Of a stretch of 64,000 nucleotides of DNA, positions 37,003 to 46,447 are shown in pieces. The DNA comes from GM7GCV1 sp965221105 (GTDB lineage Bacteria > Pseudomonadota > Gammaproteobacteria > Pseudomonadales > GM7GCV1). The stretch spans positions 620,001 to 684,000 of the forward strand of contig OZ244871.1 in NCBI GenBank assembly GCA_965221105.1, in the 5' to 3' direction. The position numbers and the translations under genes are program-made. The notes below the pieces were generated by a model. It made no database searches, was not told where the DNA came from, and saw only the letters and a list, made by a program, of their open reading frames with translations. Every line of letters begins with the position of its first letter. The stretch's first letter is position 1.

Positions 37003-38220
37003 CTATCCTGTGTAATCAACTTCCATGGGGCGCTTTGAAAGCGCCGCAATAATACCTGACATCAATGCGAGCGCGGCCAGAGTGCCAAAGTGCCAGTCAT
37101 AGTGCCCATGCGCATCGTAAACCATGCCAGCGATAGTAGGAGGGAGTGCACCAATCAGCGCCGTAACGAGCGTCGCCAGACCGAAACCGGTACCGAAATT
37201 CTCGTGGCCGATAATCTGGGTGACATAGGCAACAAAAAACACGTAGACCGCTGACATCAGCAAACCCAGGATAATAGAGCTGATGAGGAACATAATGTAT
37301 CCCGATTTGCCCAGTACCAGTGACAGCGCAATCGCTTGAAGCAGGCCCGCCAGAATGTAACCCAGTCGCGGTCCTAGCCGATCTGCCACGATACCAGCGA
37401 GCGGGCCACCGATCAGTGACGTTCCACCCATGATGGTCAGAAATAAAACACCGTCGCTTGTCGTCATGCCTTTGGTTTGTGCAACGACAACAAAATGCGT
37501 CAGGGTCGACATCGGGGCAGCCAAAAAGACACAAAATGCGAGCATCCCAAACCAGAACATGCCCGACTTAAGCAGGGGCTTGTAGACTTGCATACTACTC
37601 AGGCTGCCAGATGGATTCTGTTCCGCCGTTTCTCTGGTCTCTGACTGCGTTGTCAGTTCATCTGGAGAGGCCTTTATGAGCAGCACCAATGCAGTAACTA
37701 CCAGAGATGCCAACGCGTATAGCTGGAAACTCTGCCGCCAGCCATAGGATTCCACAAGCCAGTTTGTAATTGGGGGGAAAACAACGGCACCAATTGGCAA
37801 AACAACCAGCGCGGTTGCCAGTCCAAGATGCTGTGGAAACCAAACAGTCATATGCTTGATTGCAACCAATGCACCGAATACGGTCATGGCCAGCCCCAAA
37901 GCGGCATAGGCGAGAAAAAAATGTGTCACACTGGTCGAAAAAGAGGCGCCGAGCATAGCCAGGATAAGCACCAGCCCACCTGCGAGAAGCACGCTGCGGA
38001 CGGACCTCGAATCCAGCAGCCGACCAATCACTGGCGCGGCGACGCCAGCCACCAACAACGCAATCGAAGCTCCCATGGAAATCGTCGCGACATTGGCATC
38101 AAAGGCCTGCACAAAATGAGGCGCGAAAATGCCGAAACTAACGATCGACGCCGAACCCATTATTACGGTCAACAGGCAAATGGCAATTTGCAGCAGGCTG
38201 AGTACATTGAATCTGGCCAA
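37003..38220 (-). CDS. MFS transporter, monocarboxylate/OFA-like
   Basis: The 405-aa protein has 12 hydrophobic segments in two halves with a polar middle loop around residues 190-215, the MFS layout. The family type is suggested by GIFAPHFVQAF and GPLAGIVADRLGPR (the A-type loop motif). The substrate, perhaps an organic acid, is inferred. It starts with TTG at 38220 because AGGAG lies nine bases upstream and no ATG is in frame nearby. A palindrome GGTAC-7-GTACC at 38297-38313 could be an operator. Confidence 0.75.
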   Translation of the reverse strand: MARFNVLSLLQIAICLLTVIMGSASIVSFGIFAPHFVQAFDANVATISMGASIALLVAGVAAPVIGRLLDSRSVRSVLLAGGLVLILAMLGASFSTSVTHFFLAYAALGLAMTVFGALVAIKHMTVWFPQHLGLATALVVLPIGAVVFPPITNWLVESYGWRQSFQLYALASLVVTALVLLIKASPDELTTQSETRETAEQNPSGSLSSMQVYKPLLKSGMFWFGMLAFCVFLAAPMSTLTHFVVVAQTKGMTTSDGVLFLTIMGGTSLIGGPLAGIVADRLGPRLGYILAGLLQAIALSLVLGKSGYIMFLISSIILGLLMSAVYVFFVAYVTQIIGHENFGTGFGLATLVTALIGALPPTIAGMVYDAHGHYDWHFGTLAALALMSGIIAALSKRPMEVDYTG

Positions 38221-38580
38221 GGGCTACATCTCCTGTTGTGTTTGTAGGACCAAGCCGAGACTGGTTTAGTCTGCGGACAGCAATCTAGATAGTACAGGTA
38301 CCGGCAATGTACCAGACATAATAGGAATTGGCGAAAGAATAATTGTTCTTTTACGCCTCGCTAAATCTGGATGCATGGGCTTTCGTCGGGCTTTTTTTTC
38401 TGGTCCGTCGGATACTCATTCTCCGGGATGCGGAACAACACCCCCGCAGTATCCCAATAACGGACGGTCAGCGCCTTGCTCACCGAGGCGCTGCGGAGCA
38501 GTGATCCGGTGAAGTGCCTTGTGGTGAGAATGAACTCACTTGCACCAGAATATTCTTCGTAATGCTCAGTCCCTGCAAAT

Positions 38581-38961
38581 TCAGGGCACCAAGAGTGCAT
38601 ATATTTTGTTTGGGTGACTGTGTCTGGGGCTGGAAAATTTGGATCTGCGAAGCAGCCCGGCGAGTGCCGCATCGCCCGCGGTGCTCGCCGTCCCAAGGAT
38701 GCGTACCCGCAGGATGCCGTGCTCCGGTTCCGGGATGATATCTGCCGCTGAGTGAAACAGTTCTGCCAGGGGACGCCGCGGGCGGGTCTTGGTACCCTGA
38801 GCCTGTGCAACAGCCGGCATCATCCGGGTCTCCGCCCGGTAGGCGATCATGCGGATCAGGTCGAGCAGCAGCCGCTCACCGGATGGCAGGGCATCCAGCT
38901 TCTGATCCTCGCCACGCTCGGCCACCCTGATCTTCTGTCGGGTGTCCGCCCAAACAGGCTC
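38581..38961 (-). mobile_element. Probable transposase C-terminal remnant
   Basis: The frame, open from after TGA at 38962-38964, reads WADTRQKIRVAERGEDQKLD, LLLDLIRMIAYRAETRM and HGILRVRILGTASTAGDAA, then loses the pattern. It resembles the C-terminus of a group of putative IS transposases in which AYRAET is conserved; I recall this from memory and cannot name the IS family. It has no N-terminal half and no start codon of its own. Confidence 0.4.
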
Positions 38962-39221
38962 TCACCCGCGGTTGCTCGCAGCGATGGAGGACTTTGGGTA
39001 CACCCCTGCCCACTACACACACATAACTACTGAACAGATCTCACTCGCTGCCGCCCTCCGCTTTTTAAGAAGCCACTCCATAGTCTATGAATTCCGAATT
39101 GAGAGAGTTTCTTTTGGGACCAGAGAATGTCTGATCCAGGTCAACCGTTTTGACGATCGGCGGATGCCAAGGGCGTTTGCGGGATTCGCCGCTACGGTTG
39201 TCGGCGGAGTTACCTGAATTC

Positions 39222-39236
39222 GGGGGGGGGGGGGGG
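39222..39236. repeat. Homopolymer of 15 G
   Basis: Fifteen consecutive G follow GAATTC. Such a tract is rare in a genome of this composition. It is about 260 bases upstream of the AAA ATPase gene and not inside a convincing reading frame. It could be slippage-prone or an assembly error. Confidence 0.85.
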
Positions 39237-39482
39237 TGAAGTGCTTCATTGGGGTCGTCTCTAATCGTAATTGTGTTGAAAATCTCACTCTATAGGATTT
39301 GCCACTGAAAGAGAAGTGTGTGAATTTCAAAGTGAGACACTACCCAAGTCAAAGCTCGTTCAAGTCGCACACTGACCAAGCACCAAGAATTCGTGAGTAC
39401 TACCAACTCAACAACACATCAGATCAAAAACACACCTATAAAATAGACCTATAAGGTAGAAATAACACTCATAAAACGCTAG

Positions 39483-39499
39483 TATCAATAGCATTGATA
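39483..39499. promoter_or_regulatory. Palindrome at the 5' end of the AAA ATPase gene
   Basis: TATCAAT and ATTGATA form a perfect 7-base inverted repeat with a 3-base centre. It includes the TTG that would start the longest version of the ATPase, which argues that the real start is further on (GTG 39521). It may be an operator. Confidence 0.35.
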
Positions 39500-40900
39500 T
39501 GGGAGTACACAAGCAAACCTGTGGACCGCAAACAACTGAATTCGCTATCAGCCTGGTTAGCGAAACCCAACAGAAAACCGATCATCCTTCGCGGCGCTCG
39601 GCAAGTAGGGAAATCCACGCTTGTCCGGCTGTTCGCCGAGCAACACAATCGATTACTTGCGGAAATCAATCTGGAGCGTTTTCCGGAACTGTCCCCGGCG
39701 TTTGAGAAGAAGGACCCAAAAGCTCTAGTGAACCTGCTGGAGGCGCTTCCTGATATTCCTGCCATTACTGATCGAACGCTTTTATTTTTTGATGAATTAC
39801 AGGCGATACCCGAATCCATACCCGCATTGCGCTATTTCTATGAGGAACTACCCGACATACCTCTCATTGCAGCAGGCTCTTTGATGGAGTTTACGCTTTC
39901 TGACCACCAGTTCTCCATGCCAGTGGGTCGAGTTGAGTACCTGCACATGGGTCCAATGACCTTCACGGAATTTTTGGATGCTCTGGACGAAACAAAGCTG
40001 TCCTCAATAATCAGATCATTTCGGTTCAATACTGAACTTAACCCGATGATCCACAACCGTTTACTGGACCTGTTACGAACCTATTTCTGTGTTGGCGGAA
40101 TGCCCGAGGCGGTCAACACCTTCGTTGCAACCAGAAGATTGAAAGATATCAGTGAAGTACACAACTCCATTATTGATACCTGTCGAGACGACTTCCAAAA
40201 GTATATTGGCTCAAGGAACCTATCCAGAATACAGAATGTATTTAATTTCGCTGCTCGTAACGTCGGTAAAAAAGTGAAATACAGTCAATTCTCACATCAG
40301 GATAAAAGCGCCACCATCAAGAGGGACATAGAACTATTGTGCATGGCAAGAGTGTTGTCGAAAGTGGTCCACAGTCATTGCAGCGGGCTACCTCTTCAAG
40401 CAGATATCGAGGAGAAGATGTACAAACTGATTTTTCTGGATGTCGGTTTAATGAATGCTCTGTGCGGTCTGGGCTGGAGTACCATCGCACACATTGGCAC
40501 TACACAGTTGGTGAACGAGGGTGCAATCGCCGAACAATTTATCGGCCAACATCTGCAGGACATTCTTTCCTCTTCTGCTAACCGGGATCTGACTTATTGG
40601 CTTAGAGAGGGTCGGTCAACGAATGCAGAAGTCGATTATGTCATGGTCCTGAATGGACACATCATTCCGATAGAAATAAAAGCAGGTGCCACAGGCAGTC
40701 TCAAATCTTTGCATCAATTTGCAGGTGAAAAAGGCACAAGCCTTGCGCTTCGATTTGATACCAGTCCACCTTCCAGGCAATCCATCAACACCAAAATTCG
40801 CACGCGTGAAAAAATCGTAGATGTACACTACCAGTTGGTGTCCTTACCACTGTATATGGTGGAGAGAACGCAGGAGCTGATAGGTATGTGCTGTGCCTGA
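39494..40900 (+). CDS. AAA ATPase with DUF4143 and a nuclease-like C-terminus
   Basis: The protein (up to 468 aa) has P-loop GARQVGKST and Walker B LLFFDELQ in an AAA_14 ATPase domain, sensor-like LIAAGSLMEF, then DUF4143 (about 230-440) with VDYVMVLNGHIIPIEIKAG, a D-(x)n-ExK arrangement like restriction-endonuclease folds. Such proteins are common, patchily distributed and of unknown function; roles in DNA defence or toxin-antitoxin behaviour have been proposed for the group. The start is uncertain: TTG 39494 has no ribosome site, GTG 39521 has GGGAG 15 bases ahead. Confidence 0.75.
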   Translation: MIWEYTSKPVDRKQLNSLSAWLAKPNRKPIILRGARQVGKSTLVRLFAEQHNRLLAEINLERFPELSPAFEKKDPKALVNLLEALPDIPAITDRTLLFFDELQAIPESIPALRYFYEELPDIPLIAAGSLMEFTLSDHQFSMPVGRVEYLHMGPMTFTEFLDALDETKLSSIIRSFRFNTELNPMIHNRLLDLLRTYFCVGGMPEAVNTFVATRRLKDISEVHNSIIDTCRDDFQKYIGSRNLSRIQNVFNFAARNVGKKVKYSQFSHQDKSATIKRDIELLCMARVLSKVVHSHCSGLPLQADIEEKMYKLIFLDVGLMNALCGLGWSTIAHIGTTQLVNEGAIAEQFIGQHLQDILSSSANRDLTYWLREGRSTNAEVDYVMVLNGHIIPIEIKAGATGSLKSLHQFAGEKGTSLALRFDTSPPSRQSINTKIRTREKIVDVHYQLVSLPLYMVERTQELIGMCCA

Positions 40901-41225
40901 CGAATTCTGGTTCAGTTCTGCTATGCCAATACCCACATCAGTTCATATGTCCTGACTTCGTATGCCGATCTGCACGATCCGCAGCCGTCCGGTCTCGCGC
41001 CGTCCCAAGAGGCGATCACCACGCACCGGTTGCCGGAGACACAAACGCTCCCCTGGCCCGCCCTGCAGGCATCAGCAGCCAGATCCTGATCCTGCTCAAT
41101 AACCACACACTCACGATTCGTCCCGTCGATACGTTCACAATGCACACACCCCGATGACCATGGAGATTCGTCATGGCCATCTCCTGTTCCGTACCCCACC
41201 TGTTGCAGCCTTCCGGACAGGCTGT
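40901..41225. other. Intergenic region between AAA ATPase and alaS
   Basis: I see no gene in these 325 bases. They lie between convergent genes. A hairpin directly after the alaS stop (CAGCC with GGCTG) has no T run. Confidence 0.4.
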
Positions 41226-43865
41226 CTAGGACAGTGTCGAACCGAGCCTCTCAGCCACTGATGCAAGTGCCTCATCCAGCTTCTCCGGCTGACTTCCACC
41301 ACCCTGGGCCATTTCGGGACGGCCGCCACCCTTGCCACCAACCTGCTCGGCGACATGGCCAAGCAGGGGACCAGCCTGTACCCGATCAGTCAGATCCTGT
41401 GTGACGCCGCAGACCAGGGCAACCTTGCCTTCAGAAGCTGTCCCCAGGACCACCACTGCACTGCCAAGCTTGGCTTTCATCTGGTCAACCAGGCCGCGAA
41501 GACCTTTTGCATCGATCCCTTCGACACGTTCCGCAAGCAGCTTGATACCACCCACATCAACAGCCTGCGCCGACAGATCCGAACCGGAGCTGCCCGCCAG
41601 TTTGATCTTCAACTCCTTGATTTCCTGCTGCTGATCCCTGTTCTGCCGAACCAATTGTTGCGCCTTGGCAATCAGATTGTGCGGGTTCGCCTTGAGAACC
41701 CCGGATATCTCCTCCAGCCGGGATTCCAGATGTTTAAGGTACGCCTCTGCGGCCTCTCCGGTCACTGCTTCGATCCGCCGAACACCCGAGGCAACACCGG
41801 ATTCAGACACAATCTTGAACAACCCGATATCTCCAGTACGCGCCACATGAGTACCGCCACAGAGTTCGACGGAAAACCCCTCACCCATTGTTAGTACCCG
41901 GACCTCGTCACCGTACTTTTCACTAAACAGTGCCAGAGCACCTCGCTCGCGCGCCACATCCATGGACAGCAGCTCGGTCTGCACATCAGTATTGCGGCGA
42001 ATCTGGTCATTGACCAGGCGCTCAATCTGATTGAGCTCAGAAAGGGTGAGTGCCTGAAAATGGGAGAAATCAAAACGCAACCGCTGGGCATTGACCAGGG
42101 AACCCTGCTGACTGACCTGATCACCCAGAACCTCTCGCAGTGCAGCATGCAGCAGATGTGTTGCCGAATGGTTCAGCGCAGTTGCCTGGCGTTGAGAACC
42201 GTCTACGCGAGCAACCAGCTCGTCACCCAGCTGAACCGTACCCTGCACGAGCCGACCCAGGTGGAGGTGATGATCAGATTGCTTCTGACAGTCGCTGACA
42301 TCAAAGCGCACCGATTCAGACACGAGCTTTCCGGTATCACCCACCTGGCCACCAGATTCAGCATAAAAGGTTGTGCGATCCAGTACCAGAATGCCCTCCT
42401 GGCCGGCATCCAGCGAATCGACTCGCTCACCAGCGACCAGAATCGCCAGTACTGTGCCGCGGGACTCAAGACCGGCGTAGCCGGAAAACTCCGTATCGCC
42501 GTCCTGTTCAAAGCGGGCATCGTAATCGAGACCAAATGTGCTGGCTTCCTGAGATTTAAGGCGCTGCTCTTCCATACAGTGCTCAAACCCTTCCATATCA
42601 AGGCTCAGCCCCCGCTCGCGCACAATGTCGTTGGTCAGATCGGTGGGAAAACCATAGGTATCATGCAGCTTGAATACCAGTTCTCCCGGGAGGCTCGTGC
42701 CCTCACCCAAACCGGCGATGGCCGATTCCAGCGCGGCCATACCCAAATCCAGAGTTTTGGCGAACTGCTCCTCTTCTGCCAGGAGCGTTCTTTCCAGCTG
42801 ATCTGATTTTTTCCTCAGTTCCGGGTAAGCATCACCCATTTCTGTGGCTAATACGGGTGCCATGCGAGCGAAAAAGGGAGTCTGACAGCCGAGTTTTTTT
42901 CCATGCCGCAGTGCCCGGCGAATAATCCGGCGCAACACATACCCCCGCCCCTCATTGGATGGCACAACACCATCAGCGATCAGAAAGGCGCAGGAACGAA
43001 TGTGATCGGCAATAACCCTGAGCGATGTATTGTCCAGAAAGGTACGTTCCCCGGACATCCCGGTTGCCTCTGCTGCACCCCTCAAAAGATTCTGGAACAG
43101 ATCGATTTCGTAATTGCTGTGGACGCCCTGCTTGACGGCGGCCATGCGTTCCAACCCCATGCCGGTGTCTACAGAGGGCTTCGGCAAGGGCTGCATACTG
43201 CCGTTCAGGCTGCGATTGAATTGCATAAATACGAGATTCCATACCTCGACAAACCTGTCACCATCTGCGTCAGGCGAACCGGGAGGGCCACCGGGAACAT
43301 CCTCGCCATGGTCGTAGAAAATCTCGGTACAGGGGCCACAGGGGCCAGCGTCCCCCATGGCCCAAAAATTGTCAGAGCTGTATTTTTCGCCCGTGTCTCC
43401 AATACTGATAATTCGCTCTTCCGGAACACCGACCTCACGTGCCCAAATATCGTAGGACTCATCGTCGTCTGAGTAGACCGTGACCAGAAGCCTGTCTGCT
43501 GGAATGTCCATCCACTCGGAGGTGGTCAGGAACTCCCATGCGTAGAGGATGGCCTCTCGCTTGAAATAGTCGCCGAAACTGAAGTTGCCGAGCATTTCAA
43601 AAAATGTGTGGTGGCGGCCGGTATATCCGACATTCTCCAGATCATTGTGCTTGCCCCCCGCCCGCACACAGCGCTGTGAGCTGGCCGCACGCGAATAAGG
43701 CCGGGTGTCCGAGCCCAGAAAAACATCCTTGAATTGCACCATTCCGGAATTGGTGAAGAGCAGGCTCGGGTCATCAGCCGGCACCAGCGAGCTGGACGTT
43801 ACAACCTCATGCCCTTTGCCGTGAAAAAAATCCAAAAAGACGGTACGTATATCTGCGCTTTTCAT
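41226..43865 (-). CDS. alaS: Alanyl-tRNA synthetase
   Basis: With ATG 43865 the 879-aa protein starts MKSADIRTVFLDFFHGKGHE as in the family; TTG 43877 adds four residues and is less likely. Class II motifs (LFTNSGMVQFKDVFLG, GFPTDLTNDIV), the editing-site motif NHSATHLLHAAL and the C-terminal GGTHVARTGDIG and C-Ala domain are present. It charges tRNA-Ala. It is separated from recX, which normally precedes it, by four kilobases of other genes. Confidence 0.96.
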   Translation of the reverse strand: MKSADIRTVFLDFFHGKGHEVVTSSSLVPADDPSLLFTNSGMVQFKDVFLGSDTRPYSRAASSQRCVRAGGKHNDLENVGYTGRHHTFFEMLGNFSFGDYFKREAILYAWEFLTTSEWMDIPADRLLVTVYSDDDESYDIWAREVGVPEERIISIGDTGEKYSSDNFWAMGDAGPCGPCTEIFYDHGEDVPGGPPGSPDADGDRFVEVWNLVFMQFNRSLNGSMQPLPKPSVDTGMGLERMAAVKQGVHSNYEIDLFQNLLRGAAEATGMSGERTFLDNTSLRVIADHIRSCAFLIADGVVPSNEGRGYVLRRIIRRALRHGKKLGCQTPFFARMAPVLATEMGDAYPELRKKSDQLERTLLAEEEQFAKTLDLGMAALESAIAGLGEGTSLPGELVFKLHDTYGFPTDLTNDIVRERGLSLDMEGFEHCMEEQRLKSQEASTFGLDYDARFEQDGDTEFSGYAGLESRGTVLAILVAGERVDSLDAGQEGILVLDRTTFYAESGGQVGDTGKLVSESVRFDVSDCQKQSDHHLHLGRLVQGTVQLGDELVARVDGSQRQATALNHSATHLLHAALREVLGDQVSQQGSLVNAQRLRFDFSHFQALTLSELNQIERLVNDQIRRNTDVQTELLSMDVARERGALALFSEKYGDEVRVLTMGEGFSVELCGGTHVARTGDIGLFKIVSESGVASGVRRIEAVTGEAAEAYLKHLESRLEEISGVLKANPHNLIAKAQQLVRQNRDQQQEIKELKIKLAGSSGSDLSAQAVDVGGIKLLAERVEGIDAKGLRGLVDQMKAKLGSAVVVLGTASEGKVALVCGVTQDLTDRVQAGPLLGHVAEQVGGKGGGRPEMAQGGGSQPEKLDEALASVAERLGSTLS

Positions 43866-43916
43866 TGAAGCTTGCAATCGGTTCTCAGCGGAATTGTGTT
43901 CAGGAAATGCAGGCTT

Positions 43917-44282
43917 TCAGCCGGGAGAAAATCCCATGCCGATACCGGCTTCCGACATCCTCAGGTTACCCAGGATATGCAGATGCAAGTGGAACACCGA
44001 CTGACCGGCTTCAGCACCATTATTGATAATCAGGCGGAATGCTTCGCCAACACCCAACTGTCGGGCAACCTTGCCTGCAGTCACCATGAGGTGCCCCAGA
44101 AGTTCCTGATGCTCGGTATCTGCATCCACGAGACGCGGAATTTCCTGTTTTGGAATCAATAGCACGTGGGTCGGAGCCCGCGGGTTTATATCCCTGATCA
44201 CAAAACAGTGCTCGTCTTCAAAAAGAATTTCTGACGGGATTTCACGGTTTACGATTTTTGTGAATATGCTCGCTTCGCTCAC
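43917..44282 (-). CDS. hinT: Histidine-triad nucleotide-binding protein (HinT)
   Basis: The 121-aa protein has the HIT motif FHLHLHILG at about residue 97 and the family start IFTKIVNREIPSEI. HinT enzymes hydrolyse nucleoside phosphoramidates. Its ATG overlaps the stop of the Trm112 gene (ATGA), so the two are coupled. Confidence 0.9.
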   Translation of the reverse strand: MSEASIFTKIVNREIPSEILFEDEHCFVIRDINPRAPTHVLLIPKQEIPRLVDADTEHQELLGHLMVTAGKVARQLGVGEAFRLIINNGAEAGQSVFHLHLHILGNLRMSEAGIGMGFSPG

Positions 44283-44500
44283 TTTGGACCAACCCCACTC
44301 TGTGTTCCCTTGTTACTCTTGAGCTGCTCTTCTGCGGTCAATTTGCGCGCCTCCGATTCGAGCATCACAGGTATGCCGTCCCGAATTGGATATGCCAGAC
44401 CGCTGGCGCGGCACACCAGCTCTGATTTTTCCCTGTCCAATGTCAACGGTGCCTTGCTCACGGGGCACACCAGCATGGCAAGCAGTTGTTTATCCAGCAT
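44279..44500 (-). CDS. Trm112-like small zinc-ribbon protein (YcaR type)
   Basis: The 73-aa protein begins MLDKQLLAMLVCPVSKAPL and contains LVCRASGLAYPIRDGIPVML, the Trm112/UPF0434 pattern; of the usual zinc ligands only two cysteines remain, as in YcaR. GGAGG lies seven bases before ATG 44500. Eukaryotic Trm112 activates methyltransferases; the bacterial role is less defined. Coupled to hinT. Confidence 0.85.
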   Translation of the reverse strand: MLDKQLLAMLVCPVSKAPLTLDREKSELVCRASGLAYPIRDGIPVMLESEARKLTAEEQLKSNKGTQSGVGPK

Positions 44501-44551
44501 TGACAGGCCTCCGGCGTCGCGCAACGCCAAGATTCTTCTGAGTAACCAATT

Positions 44552-44707
44552 CTACGCTATCCAGCCTCTTGAAACCCCTCTTCGGAAGAAAAAGTAGATT
44601 TGGAAGTTCAGCACATATGACCTTGGCGAATTGACTTTTCTTGCGCTGCGTGCGTTGATCGCTTCCAGCGACAGCGCAACTTCGACTGGTTTTTTCTTCT
44701 CGGTCAT
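44552..44707 (-). pseudogene. N-terminal stub of a DUF1156 DNA methylase gene
   Basis: The frame starts MTEKKKPVEVALSLEAINA then RSARK, the opening of DUF1156 proteins (adenine-specific DNA methylases of defence islands), and then turns into unrelated residues ending at TAG 44552. Its ATG overlaps the stop of the RecG-like gene (ATGA), showing that the two formed an operon. The remaining hundreds of codons are deleted. Confidence 0.55.
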
Positions 44708-45279
44708 GAGCTTCCTGCCAGGTAGTATCTTCGTCGCGGATCGCGTGGACCGGTTCCGATTTCTTTAACCATTCCCCTCCCGATCAGACTCACCAGCCGG
44801 GTGCGGGTTGCACGAGTGGAGCGGTTCATTGTTTCGGCAATTTCGGCCGTGGTATGACCCGTATCATCTCCAAGGAAGTCGAGTATGGCCTGCTCAAACG
44901 GATCAACCTTTGGTGTGCCTACGGGTTTTGTGTACAGCGTGACCCTGAAGCGTAAGCCAATTTATTCAAATTCGGGGTACGCGAGACCGGCGTCTTCACA
45001 GGCCTCGGACATACGCTGGATTCCACTACCGCATTGTTCGATGAGTCCGAGTTCATTGAACACTCTCCCAATAACCCGGTTTCTCAGGCGTGAAACACCC
45101 CGTTTCAGATCCTTCACTTCCAGACCAAAAGGAAGCAATCCGGGGTTTTCGATCTCGATCCGATCATCGTACATGGCGACCCGAATAGGTGCTCCCCGCT
45201 GAGCGTAGTCCGCATGCGCTACTGCGTTGATGAGGGCCTCGCGAAGTGCGACGGGGGCAGAGTCCGCCTGTCCGTGCGT
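44704..45279 (-). pseudogene. RecG/AlbA_2-type ATP-binding regulator remnant with in-frame TAA
   Basis: The frame from about 45279 reads VALREALINAVAHADYAQRG, YDDRIEIENPGLLPFGL and VFNELGLIEQCGSGIQRM, the GHKL-like ATPase part of COG2865 proteins. After TAA (44962-44964) it goes on in the same frame with IGLRFRVTLYTKP and a C-terminal winged-helix-like part (TAEIAETMNRSTRATRTRL) to TGA at 44704. The N-terminal AlbA_2 (DNA-binding) domain is lost beyond an in-frame TGA at 45280-45282. A GAA-to-TAA change explains the inner stop. Confidence 0.6.
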
Positions 45280-45565
45280 TCAGGTTCTGCGGCAAAGGCT
45301 CTATCAGGGCCACTTTTGAAGTTTGTGATCCTGCTGATTTTTTGTCGTGCAGACAATGCTTTCTCCTCTCCTGTTACCCTCGGCATGCGTTCTTCAATCG
45401 TTCTCCTCTATCATGCCTTGGTCTGCCGATCATGTGAATACTTACTTACTGAGCCTTGCTGTGCATTTCCAACGAGACATGAGCCTGAGGCGAAGAGTGG
45501 GCAATTCTGCGCTATCCAGTCTACAATTTACTCCAGTATGAGAGCCAAGATTCATTATCGAATCG

Positions 45566-46447
45566 ATGACCAAAAACAGCAAAAGCAGCGACTCCACTGA
45601 TCTTGGCACCGGCCCGGTGCGCAAACTGCGAGTGTCTCTGATCCAGACCGATCTGCACTGGCTGGAACCGAAGAGAAACCGAGCCATGATTGAAGCACTG
45701 ATTCGTCCACTCAAGGGACAGACGGACCTGGTGGTGCTGCCGGAAATGTTCACCTGCGGGTTCACCAGAAAGCCGGAGAGACTGGCAGAAAGCGGCGATC
45801 CAGGCGTCACAACCAGCTGGATGCTGAATCTGGCCGCAGGGTGCACTTGTGCGGTTACCGGCAGTGTCGCCTTTCGCAGCGCTGATGGATCCTTCAGTAA
45901 CCGCATGCTGTTCGCCCGACCCGACGGCAGCCTCGAGTACTATGACAAGGTGCACCTGTTCCAGATGGAGGGAGAGCACCTGCGCTATCGGGCGGGGGGG
46001 AAGCGTGTACAGGTCAATTTTCTGGGCTGGAACATACTGCTCTGTGTCTGTTATGACCTGCGATTTCCCGTTTTTTGTCGCAACCGCAATGACTACGACC
46101 TGATGCTGTGCGTCGCAGCCTGGCCAAAATCCAGAGCCCGCGTATGGCGGACGCTCCTGCAGGCCAGAGCCATCGAGAACCAGGCCTATGTGGCTGGTGT
46201 CAACCGCATTGGCCGGGCTGGCAACGGACTGGAGTATCAGGGCGACAGCCTGCTCGTACGCTTTGACGGTGAGGTGCTTGTTGACCACGAAGCTGGATCA
46301 GCCTTCGTCGAGACTGGTGAACTCAGTGCCAATGCCATACACCAGTTTCGATCCGACTTTCCTGTATGGCAGGATGCCGACAGTTTCGAGCTGCATCTCC
46401 CAAGGCAGGACAGTGACCATGCGTCCGGCGACCCTGACACAGCCTAA
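45566..46447 (+). CDS. yafV: Omega-amidase of the nitrilase family (YafV)
   Basis: The 293-aa protein has the Glu-Lys-Cys triad of nitrilases: LPEMFTCGF, DKVHLFQMEGE and LCVCYDLRFPVF. The YafV group deaminates alpha-ketoglutaramate or ketosuccinamate, a repair step of transamination. The first 20 residues are polar and may not all be translated. It converges with recX, overlapping by four bases. Confidence 0.85.
   Translation: MTKNSKSSDSTDLGTGPVRKLRVSLIQTDLHWLEPKRNRAMIEALIRPLKGQTDLVVLPEMFTCGFTRKPERLAESGDPGVTTSWMLNLAAGCTCAVTGSVAFRSADGSFSNRMLFARPDGSLEYYDKVHLFQMEGEHLRYRAGGKRVQVNFLGWNILLCVCYDLRFPVFCRNRNDYDLMLCVAAWPKSRARVWRTLLQARAIENQAYVAGVNRIGRAGNGLEYQGDSLLVRFDGEVLVDHEAGSAFVETGELSANAIHQFRSDFPVWQDADSFELHLPRQDSDHASGDPDTA

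Larger units (their letters stand above)
38221..39493. other. Gene-poor region between MFS and AAA ATPase genes
   Basis: Apart from the transposase tail and the G tract listed separately, I find no gene in about 1270 bases. The left part is GC-rich and scrambled; the right part (39240-39490) is AT-rich and includes a direct repeat ACCTATAA (39434-39441, 39447-39454). Confidence 0.4.

Noticed and set aside
39494..40900. AAA/DUF4143 gene as half of a two-gene defence system
   Set aside because: No partner gene adjoins it; the neighbours are an empty region and alaS.
40921..41199. 92-codon minus-strand frame between the AAA ATPase and alaS
   Set aside because: Cys/Arg-rich, no ribosome site, and no recognised family; it could be decayed DNA but I cannot support it.
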